NCBI GenBank assembly: GCA_035258605.1
Contig: DATFXD010000291.1
Coordinates: 3,088 to 67,087 of the forward strand
DNA: 64,000 nucleotides
Reading direction: 5' to 3'
Source of the DNA: AWTP1-13 sp035258605
GTDB taxonomy: Bacteria > Pseudomonadota > Alphaproteobacteria > Rhizobiales > Hyphomicrobiaceae
In this document: positions 1-8,395 of the stretch, in pieces
How the letters are laid out: every line of letters starts with the position of its first letter
How positions within the stretch are numbered: position 1 is the stretch's first letter
The notes under the pieces: model-generated
The model's database searches: none
Seen by the model: only the letters and a program-made list of their open reading frames with translations
What the model was told of the DNA's origin: nothing
Program-made: the position numbers and the translations under genes

Positions 1-37
1 CACTCGCCGGATCGTGCGCGACGATCGACCAGGTCAT
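1..37 (-). CDS. DUF1028 family protein, N-terminal fragment at window edge
   Basis: Only the first 12 codons are in the window, reading MTWSIVAHDPAS. This matches the usual opening of DUF1028 proteins (MTxSIVARDPxTG), an Ntn-hydrolase-like family of unknown substrate. A purine-rich GAAGG lies about 12 bases upstream of the ATG. The gene starts 28 bases after the stop of the upstream ABC substrate-binding protein on the same strand, so the two are probably co-transcribed. DUF1028 genes are often found beside peptide or amino acid uptake genes, which fits. The identification rests on a very short peptide. Confidence 0.55.
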   Translation of the reverse strand, partial: MTWSIVAHDPAS

Positions 38-65
38 GGCCGTTCAGCCTTCGAGCGGTGCTCGG

Positions 66-1652
66 TTACTTCTTTTCGACATTCCAGAACACCGGGTTGG
101 TTGCCACCAACAGGCCCTCGATGGTGTTGCGGAAGGCGGTGGGCTGCAGGTATTGGCCGAGCACGACGTGCGTCGGGGATTGGGCGGCGCGCTCGGACAC
201 GGCCTCGGCCAGCGCCCGCTGCTTGCCCGCATCCGTCGCCTTGGCAAAGGCCTCGCGCAGGCGCTCCAGTTCTTCATCGCAGGGCCAACCGAACGTCGCC
301 TTGTCGCAGCTGGCATTGAGGAAGTTGGTTGCCACCGGATCGAGCACGTCGACCGAACCCCAGGAGGTGAGATAGATGCTCCAGCCGCCCGCCGACGGCG
401 GCTCCTTCTTGGCGCGCCGCGCCACCAGGGTCTGCCAGTCCATCGCCTGCAGGTCGACCTTGAAGCCCGCCTTTTCCATCAGTGACTTGGCCACTGGCGC
501 CAGATTCGACAGCGAGGCAATGTCGGTCGATTGCATGAGGACCACCGGGGTGCCGTCGTAGCCAGCCTCTTGCAGCAGCTGTTTGGCCTTGGCGGCGTTG
601 CCTTCGAGCTTGTCCTCCCAGCCCTTGCTGGTCTCGAGCGGGGAGCCGCAGGGATAGAGCGACTTGCACACCAGGTAGTACTTGGCGTTGCCGATCGTGC
701 TCTCCAGGAAATCGCGCTGGTTGAGTGCGTAGGCGACCGCCTGCCGAATCTTGGCATTGTCGAACGGCTTGTGCAGCGCATTGAAGCGCAGCGCGTACTG
801 CCGCCCCATCGGCGCCACCACCAGAAAGCGGATGTTGGGGTCGGCGCCAAGCAGCGGCAACAGATCGTGCGGTGGCGTCTCGATAAAATCGATCTCGCCG
901 TTGATCAGCGCATTGGCCTGGGTTTGCGGATCGGCGATCCACAACCACTCGACCCGGTCGACCTTGACAAGCTTGCCGCCGGCAAATCCCGATGCCGGCT
1001 CCGGGCGCGGCCGGTATTTGGGATTCTTGACGTAGACCGCCTTTTCGCCGGGCTTCCATTCGTCCTTCTTGAAGATAAAGGGCCCCGAGCCGGTGGTATC
1101 GGTGATCTGCGTGTTGGGATCGGTCTCGGCCACACGTTTGGGCATCATGAACGGCACGTTCGAGGTCGGCTTGCCGAGCGTGGCCAGCACCAGGCCATAG
1201 GGTTCCCGAAGCCGCATCTGGAAGGTCTTGTCGTCGACCGCCTTGAGCTCGACGACAAAGCTCATCAGCTTTTGCGCCATGCCATCGCGCGCCGCCCAGC
1301 GCTTGAGCGAGGCCACACAATCGTCTGCCGTCACCGGCGAGCCATCGTGCCAGGCAAGGCCGTCGCGCAGGCTAAAACTCCAGGTGAGCTGGTCGCCGCT
1401 CACGCTCCAGCGCTCGACCATCTGCGGCCTGACCTCGAGCTTTTCGTCGAGCGCGAACAGCGTGTCGTAGATCATAAACCCGTGGTGGGTGCTGATCAGC
1501 GCCGTCGTCCAAATCGGATCGATGATCTTAAGATCGGAGTGGAGCGACACTTTGAGCGTGGTTTCGGCTCTCGCCGGCGTCGCTACCGCCAGCGCGGCGG
1601 CCACCGCAACGGCGACGAGGCCACGGTGCGCCCAACCGATCATAAAGCGCAT
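66..1652 (-). CDS. ABC transporter substrate-binding protein, family 5 (peptide/nickel type)
   Basis: This 528-residue exported protein is the ligand-binding component of a dipeptide/oligopeptide-type ABC importer and should act in the periplasm. Residues 1-29 form a signal peptide ending in TPARA before ETTLKVSL. The mature part has the SBP_bac_5 pattern: an early 'IDPIWTT' segment, 'RDGLAWHDGSPVTADD' near residue 98, and 'LRFNALHKPFDNAKIRQAVAYALN' further on. Its length is normal for the family. No permease or ATPase gene is visible; they may lie to the left beyond the DUF1028 gene. The ligand cannot be predicted from sequence alone. Confidence 0.93.
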   Translation of the reverse strand: MRFMIGWAHRGLVAVAVAAALAVATPARAETTLKVSLHSDLKIIDPIWTTALISTHHGFMIYDTLFALDEKLEVRPQMVERWSVSGDQLTWSFSLRDGLAWHDGSPVTADDCVASLKRWAARDGMAQKLMSFVVELKAVDDKTFQMRLREPYGLVLATLGKPTSNVPFMMPKRVAETDPNTQITDTTGSGPFIFKKDEWKPGEKAVYVKNPKYRPRPEPASGFAGGKLVKVDRVEWLWIADPQTQANALINGEIDFIETPPHDLLPLLGADPNIRFLVVAPMGRQYALRFNALHKPFDNAKIRQAVAYALNQRDFLESTIGNAKYYLVCKSLYPCGSPLETSKGWEDKLEGNAAKAKQLLQEAGYDGTPVVLMQSTDIASLSNLAPVAKSLMEKAGFKVDLQAMDWQTLVARRAKKEPPSAGGWSIYLTSWGSVDVLDPVATNFLNASCDKATFGWPCDEELERLREAFAKATDAGKQRALAEAVSERAAQSPTHVVLGQYLQPTAFRNTIEGLLVATNPVFWNVEKK

Positions 1653-1742
1653 GGTTCAACTCTCCTGCCGGTTGCGGCGCCGCCCGCCAATGGCGAGCCG
1701 CGCCCGGACTTGAAGCCTGCCACGGCCCACGGCCGCCGTGGC

Positions 1743-2357
1743 TTAGACCTTGACCTTTTCCTCGTCCAGCACGCGTTTGACGGCAGCGCGCGCCAGCATC
1801 CGATCCTTGAAGGCGCCGTAGTGCTCGAGGTCGGCCACCGGCAGCTCGCGCCGCACGCCCCAGGCGTAAAACACGAGCGCATAAGGATCGAGCACCGAAT
1901 AGCTGTCCGCCAGCCACTGACGGCCCTTGAGCGCACGGTCGATGCCTTCAAGATAGCCCTGAAAGGCCTTGCGGCCGGCCGCCTGGATCTCGGGGAAGAT
2001 CGCCGGGTCGCTGGCGTAGCGCTCCGGCCGGCTGATGTGGGCGTGGGCGGGGTGAACGCTGGCCGCGAACAGGCCGATCAGCGACAATGCCCGCGCCTCG
2101 CCGATGGCATCCTTCGGCCATAGCCCGAAGCGCTTGCCGAGGTAAGGCAGGATGGCGGTGTTTTCGGTGAGGTTTTCGCCGTCGTCGAGCCGCAAGGCCG
2201 GCACCCGGCCCTGCGGATGGATCTTGAGGTAGGCCTCGGTCCTCTGCTCGCCGTTGGCGAGGTCGATGCGCTGCGCCTCGTAGGGCTCCCCGCCTTCTTC
2301 GAGCACGATATGCGCGGCGAGCGAGCAGGCGCCCGGAGCATAGTAAAGCTTCAACAC
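1743..2357 (-). CDS. glutathione S-transferase family protein (beta-class like)
   Basis: This 204-residue cytosolic protein has the two-domain GST fold. The N-terminus, MLKLYYAPGACSLAAHIVLE, matches bacterial beta-class GSTs, in which the conserved Cys (here C11) contacts glutathione. The cis-Pro region 'GRVPAL' and the 'ENTAIL' glutathione-binding segment follow, then an all-helical C-terminal domain from about residue 88. It is expected to conjugate or reduce with glutathione; the substrate is unknown. It lies 90 bases upstream of the substrate-binding protein gene on the same strand, without an obvious functional link. Confidence 0.92.
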   Translation of the reverse strand: MLKLYYAPGACSLAAHIVLEEGGEPYEAQRIDLANGEQRTEAYLKIHPQGRVPALRLDDGENLTENTAILPYLGKRFGLWPKDAIGEARALSLIGLFAASVHPAHAHISRPERYASDPAIFPEIQAAGRKAFQGYLEGIDRALKGRQWLADSYSVLDPYALVFYAWGVRRELPVADLEHYGAFKDRMLARAAVKRVLDEEKVKV

Positions 2358-2721
2358 GTGAGCATCCTCCTGTCAGAAACCGAGTTAGGCGCCGCGCCAC
2401 GCGCGCCGCAGGTCCGGCGGGCGGCCAGCGCAAAATTCGGGACAAGGCTAGCGCAGCGCGCCCGTAAATTCGAGCCGGTTGTGGCCGTTGCTGGCGTCTG
2501 TGGCCTCGACGCGGGCTCGCCGGTGGGCCCTTGCTGGCGAGGCCGAAAAGGGTATGCTGCTCACCGGACGGTGACTCACAGGCCTGTTTGTTGGCTTTGC
2601 CCGACGTCGAGGGGAAGGTCCTGGTGCCGGATCTGGTCTTGGGCGGTTCGTCCAAGCGGAATTGAGGCGCAAGGAGATTGGTTCTGGGCGACGTCTCGGG
2701 GTGTGAGGGAGGGTTGGGGGA
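2358..2721. other. 364-base divergent intergenic region
   Basis: This region separates the minus-strand GST gene from the plus-strand peptidase run. It contains a plausible promoter for the plus strand (listed separately) and a purine-rich stretch, GAGGGAGGGTTGGGGGA, immediately before the GTG start at 2722. I see no conserved ORF or RNA gene. Its last third is less GC-rich than the coding sequence around it. Confidence 0.5.
2531..2558 (+). promoter_or_regulatory. candidate sigma-70 promoter for the M23-S8-M4 peptidase run
   Basis: TTGCTG (2531-2536) and TATGCT (2553-2558) are separated by 16 bases, close to an alphaproteobacterial housekeeping -35/-10 pair. A transcript would begin near 2565 and carry a leader of about 155 bases. 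Based on base matches only. Confidence 0.35.
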
Positions 2722-4218
2722 GTGCGGCCAAGTAACCTGCGCCTGGGGGCTCTCTGTGCTCATCTCCTGATCACCGGTGGCCTCGTGCTGGCGGGTGGCG
2801 CGCTGGCGGTGGCCGGCGAGGCCGCGGCGGGGCGGCCGGCAACGAGCGCGCCGGACGTCGTCGGGCGCGATCTTTTAAGCTACGTGGCGATTGGCGATCT
2901 GTTGCGTCGGGGTGTGCCGCAGCCGGCGCCGTTCGCCGTGTGCGGCGATGCGGGCGAGCAAGGTGCCGCCTCTAGCGCCAGCCCCGTGCGCTGCACGGTG
3001 CCACCCAGCGGTTTCGGCCCGGTCACGGCGCCGATCCTGACCCCCACCCCGCCGCAGGCATCCGAACCGCCGTCGCCGGGCGGCACCAATGCTCCGGTAC
3101 CTCAGACCCCGCCACCACAGCCCACCAACGCCAGCGAGCCGGCGCCGCCCCCGGCCGCGCCACACCCCGCCGCCGACCCAGGCTTTCGTTACAATCCGCC
3201 GGGCGCGCTCGCGGAGCGTGATGCCAATGCCAAGCGCGGGCGCAAGGAAGACCGCAAGGTCTATGCGCCCAACATCCTGTTTCCGATCCGCCTCGATGCC
3301 GGCCGCTTTGCGTCGATGAACTCGCAGATCTGGGGTTATGGCGGCGGCGGCTACGGCGGCGTCGGCGAGGCCGGCGGTCAAGAATGCGATCCGCGCAACT
3401 ATGACCCCATGCACCAGCGTGACAACTTCTGCGAGGTGCGGGGCTGGAGCATGCCGTTGTGTCCGGGGGGCCAGGGCCACCAGGGCCAGGACATTCGGCC
3501 GCCGACCTGCAAGGACAACACCTGGGAGGTGGTGGCCGTGGTCGACGGCGTCATCACGCTTGTGACCGCGAACACGACGGTGAAGCTCAAAGCCAATGAT
3601 GGCACCGTGTTCGAATACCTGCACATGCATCCGAACTCGATCCGCGTGAAGGAGGGCAGCAAGGTCAAGCAGGGCGATGTCGTCGGCCGCGTCTCCAAGT
3701 ACATGGAGGGCAAGCCCAGCACCACCTACCATCTGCACTTCAACGTGCGCCAGCGCATCCAGGTCGGCAGCAAGGTGCTTGAGGTCTATGTGCCGCCCTA
3801 TACCTCCCTGATCGTCGCCTACCGACGCAGCAAAGGCCTCGACGCCGGCCTCGACGCCGACGGCAATCTCAAGGTCGACCCGCTGCTCGAGATCGGCGCC
3901 GCCGTGGCCCAGGCTCCCCCGCAGCCACCGGCCCCAGCCCCCAGCCCGCCACCACCAACGCCGCCGGCCGAGGCCGGTGGGCAGCCGCCGCCACCAACAC
4001 CGCCGGCTCCCGAGCCGCCGGCACCGACACCGCCCGCGGCTCCGGCACCCGAACCACCACCCGCTCCGGCCCCGCCGCCCACACCGGCCCCGGCCCCGCC
4101 GCCGCCCACACCGGCGCCGCCGCCGTCGCCAACGCCGCCGGCTCCCGAGCCGCAGAAAAGTTGGTGGCAGCGTGGCATCGATACCGCCATGGAGTTGTGG
4201 AAGCGCTGGTGGAAGTGA
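2722..4218 (+). CDS. exported M23-family metallopeptidase with proline-rich regions and Trp-rich C-terminus
   Basis: This 498-residue protein starts at GTG after a strong purine-rich ribosome site. Residues 1-32 are a signal sequence. Residues about 96-155 are Pro-rich and 203-220 are Gly-rich. A LytM/M23 domain (about 240-370) carries the full zinc set: H253 and D257 in HQGQD, and H337/H339 in YHLHF. M23 enzymes cut peptidoglycan cross-links or Gly-rich peptides, so cell-wall cleavage in the periplasm or outside is likely. Residues about 395-478 are a (P/A)-rich linker, and the last 20 residues hold five Trp among Lys/Arg, an amphipathic tail. It is the first of three peptidase genes in a row. 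Confidence 0.88.
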   Translation: MRPSNLRLGALCAHLLITGGLVLAGGALAVAGEAAAGRPATSAPDVVGRDLLSYVAIGDLLRRGVPQPAPFAVCGDAGEQGAASSASPVRCTVPPSGFGPVTAPILTPTPPQASEPPSPGGTNAPVPQTPPPQPTNASEPAPPPAAPHPAADPGFRYNPPGALAERDANAKRGRKEDRKVYAPNILFPIRLDAGRFASMNSQIWGYGGGGYGGVGEAGGQECDPRNYDPMHQRDNFCEVRGWSMPLCPGGQGHQGQDIRPPTCKDNTWEVVAVVDGVITLVTANTTVKLKANDGTVFEYLHMHPNSIRVKEGSKVKQGDVVGRVSKYMEGKPSTTYHLHFNVRQRIQVGSKVLEVYVPPYTSLIVAYRRSKGLDAGLDADGNLKVDPLLEIGAAVAQAPPQPPAPAPSPPPPTPPAEAGGQPPPPTPPAPEPPAPTPPAAPAPEPPPAPAPPPTPAPAPPPPTPAPPPSPTPPAPEPQKSWWQRGIDTAMELWKRWWK

Positions 4219-4301
4219 CGCGAACGGAACGTGCGCCCGTCAGGCCAAGGCCGGACGTGGGCGGGCGTCCATATCGAGGCGGCTTGTAACGGAGGCCCGT
4301 G

Positions 4302-6494
4302 ATGCGCTGGCTCATGGTCGCGACAGCCCTCCTCGCCTGGGGCGGGACGGCATTGGCGCAGTCCCCCACCCCCGACGATCTCGATCGGCTCAAGCGCATG
4401 CTGGACGAACGCCTGCCGCAGGCCCCGCGCACGCGCGGCCTGACCAAGAGCGAGCGCCCACTGCGATCAGACGACTTCCAGTCGATTCGTCGCCGCGACC
4501 AGGACGGAACCGCCACTCCCGACGCCAAGCCCGGCAAGGGCTCGCAATGGCAGGCACCGGCGATGTTCGGCATCGCCGCGGCCCAAGCCGCTGACGAGGC
4601 TGGCGTGCGGCAGCCGTCGCCGGCGCCGCCGCGCGGCTCCCAGCGGGTGCAGGCAAGCCGCGACAGTTATGTGATCGTGCTCAAGACCGACCTCAGCGGC
4701 GAACAGCTGGACGCGGCGCTGCAAACCTTGAGCCAGAAATACAATCTTGAGGTGACGCGCGCCAACAAGCTGGGCGAGATCCGGGTGTCGCCGCGCCGAG
4801 CGGCAACACGCGGCCTGGCGGCGGCGCCCGCCCCCGCCCAATCGCTCGGCGCCGCCTTGGAGCCGCCGATCATCAAGGAGCTGCGCAACGAGCCGTTCGT
4901 CGACGCCGCCTACGTGGATTTTCTGGTCACTCCCAAGTCGCTGCCGCGACGGTCCGATACCAAGGTGCAGGCGGGCGGCACGACCTACACCTGGAACTGG
5001 GGCGTCGGTGACAGCAACGACGGCAACTGGGGTTTGAAGATGCTGCGCATGCCGCCGGTGTGGACCATCCTCAATCGCGTGCGCAAGATCGATCCCGATC
5101 GGCCGCGCACGCGCATGGCGTTTCTCGATGTCGGTTTCGGCACGCACAGTCACATCAGTTACAATGCCGTGCTCGGTGGCATGCCCGCCAACCCGCCCAA
5201 GGCCGAGTGCACCTATAGCCACGGCACGCACGTGGCCGGCATCGCCGGCGCGCTCTACGGCAAGGGACGCGGCATCGACGGCATGGTGCCGGATTCCAAG
5301 ATCGATGCCATCCCGGTCAGCTCCGAGGTCTGGCTCGAGGGAACCAACCTCGGCGTGACCAGTCAGCTGATCCAGCGCGCCATGCTGTTCAGCGGTGCCA
5401 TCGATTCGCTGATCGACTTTATAGATCAGTATCCGCTCAAGCCGGGGGAGAAGCGGGTGGTCAACGCCAGTCTCGGCTACAACTGGTCGGCGCTCGGCTT
5501 CGCGTTCGGCAAGGACGCGGACGAGGATGAGAACGTCAAAGCGCACATCTTCAACAGCGCCCGCTCGGTGCAGCGGCTGGCCGCCAAATTCAAGGACAGC
5601 ATCCTGATCGTGGCCGCCGCCGGCAACGATTCGGAAGGCGAGGCGACGCCGCACTGGGCCGAATTCGCAAGCCCATTCGGCTTTGCGGCCACTCACGAGT
5701 CGCCAACCTTCCAGAAGGCCACCAATATTCTGATCGTCGAAGCGCTCGGCCGCGACGGCAAACGCGCCTCGTTTTCCAACGCCGGCGGTCACGTGGCAGC
5801 CCCCGGCGTCGATATCATGAGCACCCTGGCCGGTGTCAGCGACGGCTACGGGCTGTGCAGCGGCACCTCGCAGGCAACACCGCACGTCACCGCCCTGGCG
5901 GCGATCCTGTTCGAACTCGACCCCAACAAATCGCCGGCCGAGATCGCCGCCGTCATCCGCAGCTCGGCGCGGCCCGGCGTCGATGGCGCCACGCCGCGTG
6001 CCGACGCGCTGGCGGCGGTGCTCAAGCTCTCGCCGGACAACATCAAGTACCTGGTCGACCTCAACGGTGACGGCAAGGTCGACAGCGCCGACCTCGACAT
6101 CATCAAGACGCATCTCATCGTTCTCGATGATGCTCGGCGCAACGGCACGCCGTTCACGATCGACCTCAACGGCGACGGCGACATCAACGACAACGAGGCG
6201 TGCTGGCCGCTGATCGACTTTGTCGGCGCCGGCAAGGCGCTCTATTTCGAGCCGCCCGGCCAGGCCGCCGGCCCCGGGCGCGCCAGCGATCTCGAGATGC
6301 TGGAGGCGGGTTGGACCGACGCCGGCAAGCCCTTCAAGACGGCGCTGCGCGAGGTTGGCCTGGAGGCGTTGCTGGCGCAATTCAGCGGCACGCAAGGCGC
6401 CTCGCCGCTGGTCGCCAGCGTCGCCGCGGCAGCGCGCAATGAAACGGCACCCGTCACCGGCGCAGTGACGCCGGCATCCGGCGGCTGCCGCTAG
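4302..6494 (+). CDS. exported subtilisin-like serine peptidase (S8) with dockerin-like calcium loops
   Basis: The protein has 730 residues from the ATG at 4302, six bases after GGAGG; a GTG three bases earlier is too close to that site. The signal peptide ends near 'ALAQ' (residue 20). A prodomain-like region (about 125-220) precedes the S8 domain, whose triad is D276 (FLDVG), H307 (SHGTHVAG) and S523 (SGTSQATPHV), with oxyanion N442 (AAGND). After the catalytic domain, residues 586-597 and 621-632 form two EF-hand-type loops (DLNGDGKVDSAD and DLNGDGDINDNE), a dockerin type I-like pair. It probably degrades protein outside the cytoplasm. The M4 gene follows after 34 bases. Confidence 0.92.
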   Translation: MRWLMVATALLAWGGTALAQSPTPDDLDRLKRMLDERLPQAPRTRGLTKSERPLRSDDFQSIRRRDQDGTATPDAKPGKGSQWQAPAMFGIAAAQAADEAGVRQPSPAPPRGSQRVQASRDSYVIVLKTDLSGEQLDAALQTLSQKYNLEVTRANKLGEIRVSPRRAATRGLAAAPAPAQSLGAALEPPIIKELRNEPFVDAAYVDFLVTPKSLPRRSDTKVQAGGTTYTWNWGVGDSNDGNWGLKMLRMPPVWTILNRVRKIDPDRPRTRMAFLDVGFGTHSHISYNAVLGGMPANPPKAECTYSHGTHVAGIAGALYGKGRGIDGMVPDSKIDAIPVSSEVWLEGTNLGVTSQLIQRAMLFSGAIDSLIDFIDQYPLKPGEKRVVNASLGYNWSALGFAFGKDADEDENVKAHIFNSARSVQRLAAKFKDSILIVAAAGNDSEGEATPHWAEFASPFGFAATHESPTFQKATNILIVEALGRDGKRASFSNAGGHVAAPGVDIMSTLAGVSDGYGLCSGTSQATPHVTALAAILFELDPNKSPAEIAAVIRSSARPGVDGATPRADALAAVLKLSPDNIKYLVDLNGDGKVDSADLDIIKTHLIVLDDARRNGTPFTIDLNGDGDINDNEACWPLIDFVGAGKALYFEPPGQAAGPGRASDLEMLEAGWTDAGKPFKTALREVGLEALLAQFSGTQGASPLVASVAAAARNETAPVTGAVTPASGGCR

Positions 6495-6528
6495 AGCCCA
6501 CGTTGGCAACAGAAAGGAACGACAGGCC

Positions 6529-8313
6529 ATGCCTATCCAGGTTCCATTCGGCGGCATCCTGGTCGCGGTCAGCGCCGCCCTGATGGTCGGGGGCATCGTC
6601 GGCGGCGCCGCCGCCCAGGATCTGCGCAGCGACGTGACGCGGGCGGTCGACGAGATCCGCAAGGATAACCGAAGCGTGACCGTACAGATCGACCGCAACA
6701 CCGGCTTGCCGACCTCGATCAAGGGCCTGACGCCGAGGCCCGATCCCTCGGTTGGCCTGACCGCAACCCGCAGCTTGACCGGCGAGCCCAGCGAAGAGGA
6801 TGTCCGCCGCGCCGTCGAGGCGTTCATGGCGACCAGCCAAATCCGCTCGGCCTTTCCCCAGGGCAACGCACAGGAGCGCAAGGTCGTCACCCAGGTCCGG
6901 CGTGACCCCGACATCAAGGGCCAAAGCGTTGCGCACGTGACGCAACAGCTGAACGGCATCCCGGTATTCGGCTCGTCCGCCAAGTACGTGGTCAATCCGG
7001 CGCTGGCGGTGACCGACATCACCGCCAGCTATTCCACCGTTGCCATCGCCAGCACCACGCCCAGCATCAGCGCGGACGAGGCTACGACCGTGGCCCGCAC
7101 CCACGTCCGCGACCTGTTGTCGAAACGGGCGCGCGACCCCGGCCTCGACCGGCTGTTCGCCAATCTCGATACCCTGCAGCCAAACTCGGAACTGACGATC
7201 TTCGATCCGGCGCTCTTGCGCACGCGCGGCGCCAACCCGGGTCCGCTGCGGCTCAGCTGGCTGGTGTCCGTCGATTCGTTGCGCGTGTTCGTCGACGCCG
7301 AGGATCGCAAGGTGCTGTTCTTCTATCGCGAGCATCCCTCGCTGATGGTGCGGCGGGTGTATGATCTGTCGAGCAACAACGCCTTCCCCGGGCAGAAGGT
7401 GCTTGACGAGGAGACCAATGAGCGCATCGACGCCGTTCCGGCCGACGCCATGCGCGCCTTCCAGAACACCGGCTTCGTGCGCGACTTCTACTATGTCGTG
7501 CTCGGTCGCAGCGGGCTCGAAGCCGCCGGGGCCAAGACCAACATCCCGCTCGAATCCTACGTGCGTTACAGCAGCGAACAGAATGCCTACTGGTGCCCGG
7601 CCCAGAGCGTCAGTTGCCCGAAGGCCAAAGTCATGGTCTACGGTCCGGGGTTTGCCGGCGCGCTCGACGTCGTCGGCCACGAGCTGACGCATGGCGTCAT
7701 CCAGCACGAGGCCGACCTGGTGTACGCCGACGAATCGGGGGCCGTGAACGAGGCGCTTGCCGATATCTTCGGGACCCTGATCGAGTTTCAGGCCAGAGAG
7801 GGGGCCGGCAATTGGCTGATTGGCGAGGCCTTGCCTGGCTATTCGGAGGCGAGCCCGATGCGCAGCATGGCCGATCCGCACCTGAAGGGGCCCGGCAGCG
7901 CCTCGCTGTTCAACAAGGCCATGCCGTTTTCGGTGACCGCCAACCGCGGCCAGCCCGACCACTACTCGGAATACGTGGTGCGCTCCGATCCGTTGTGCGA
8001 CACGACCTGGGATTACCTCTCCGGCTGCGTGCATTTCAACAGCGGCGTCCTCAACAAGCTGGCCTACCTGGTGTCGGAGGGTGGCGAGCATAAGGGCGAG
8101 GCCATCACCGGCATCGGCCGGTTGAAACTGGCGCGCATCGCCTATCGCGCGCTCACCACCAAGCTCAATGCCACCTCGGGTCTGGCGCACGCCGCCGATG
8201 CGTTCGTGACGGCGTGCACCGAGCTGGTGGGTAACGCGGCCGGCATCACGGCGCAGGATTGCGTGCAGGTCGACAATGCCCGGCGCGCCGTCGGGCTTGG
8301 CACCGACAGCTGA
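6529..8313 (+). CDS. exported M4-family (thermolysin-like) metallopeptidase
   Basis: The protein has 594 residues: a signal peptide (1-29, ending AAAQ), an FTP/PepSY-type propeptide region (about 50-265, with 'GIPVFGSSAKYVVN') and a thermolysin-like catalytic domain. The zinc and catalytic residues are intact: H384-E385-x-x-H388 (HELTH), E408 in 'ESGAVNEALADIFG', and H502 in 'HFNSGVLNK', matching thermolysin H231. It should be secreted as an autoprocessed zymogen and cleave before hydrophobic residues. A ribosome site AAAGGA lies upstream, and the gene starts 34 bases after the S8 gene, which suggests co-transcription. Confidence 0.94.
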   Translation: MPIQVPFGGILVAVSAALMVGGIVGGAAAQDLRSDVTRAVDEIRKDNRSVTVQIDRNTGLPTSIKGLTPRPDPSVGLTATRSLTGEPSEEDVRRAVEAFMATSQIRSAFPQGNAQERKVVTQVRRDPDIKGQSVAHVTQQLNGIPVFGSSAKYVVNPALAVTDITASYSTVAIASTTPSISADEATTVARTHVRDLLSKRARDPGLDRLFANLDTLQPNSELTIFDPALLRTRGANPGPLRLSWLVSVDSLRVFVDAEDRKVLFFYREHPSLMVRRVYDLSSNNAFPGQKVLDEETNERIDAVPADAMRAFQNTGFVRDFYYVVLGRSGLEAAGAKTNIPLESYVRYSSEQNAYWCPAQSVSCPKAKVMVYGPGFAGALDVVGHELTHGVIQHEADLVYADESGAVNEALADIFGTLIEFQAREGAGNWLIGEALPGYSEASPMRSMADPHLKGPGSASLFNKAMPFSVTANRGQPDHYSEYVVRSDPLCDTTWDYLSGCVHFNSGVLNKLAYLVSEGGEHKGEAITGIGRLKLARIAYRALTTKLNATSGLAHAADAFVTACTELVGNAAGITAQDCVQVDNARRAVGLGTDS

Positions 8314-8395
8314 GCCGCTTGCCGCGTTGACGCCGCCCCGGCGGCCGGCGGATGATTAGGCTGCAGGTGGGCTCAAGCGGCAAGCAGGAGCATCG

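Noticed and set aside
4467..7022. Long 851-codon minus-strand ORF under the S8 and M4 genes
   Set aside because: It is antisense to two genes with complete catalytic motifs, has Arg/Gly/Asp-rich composition without family features, and results from high GC.
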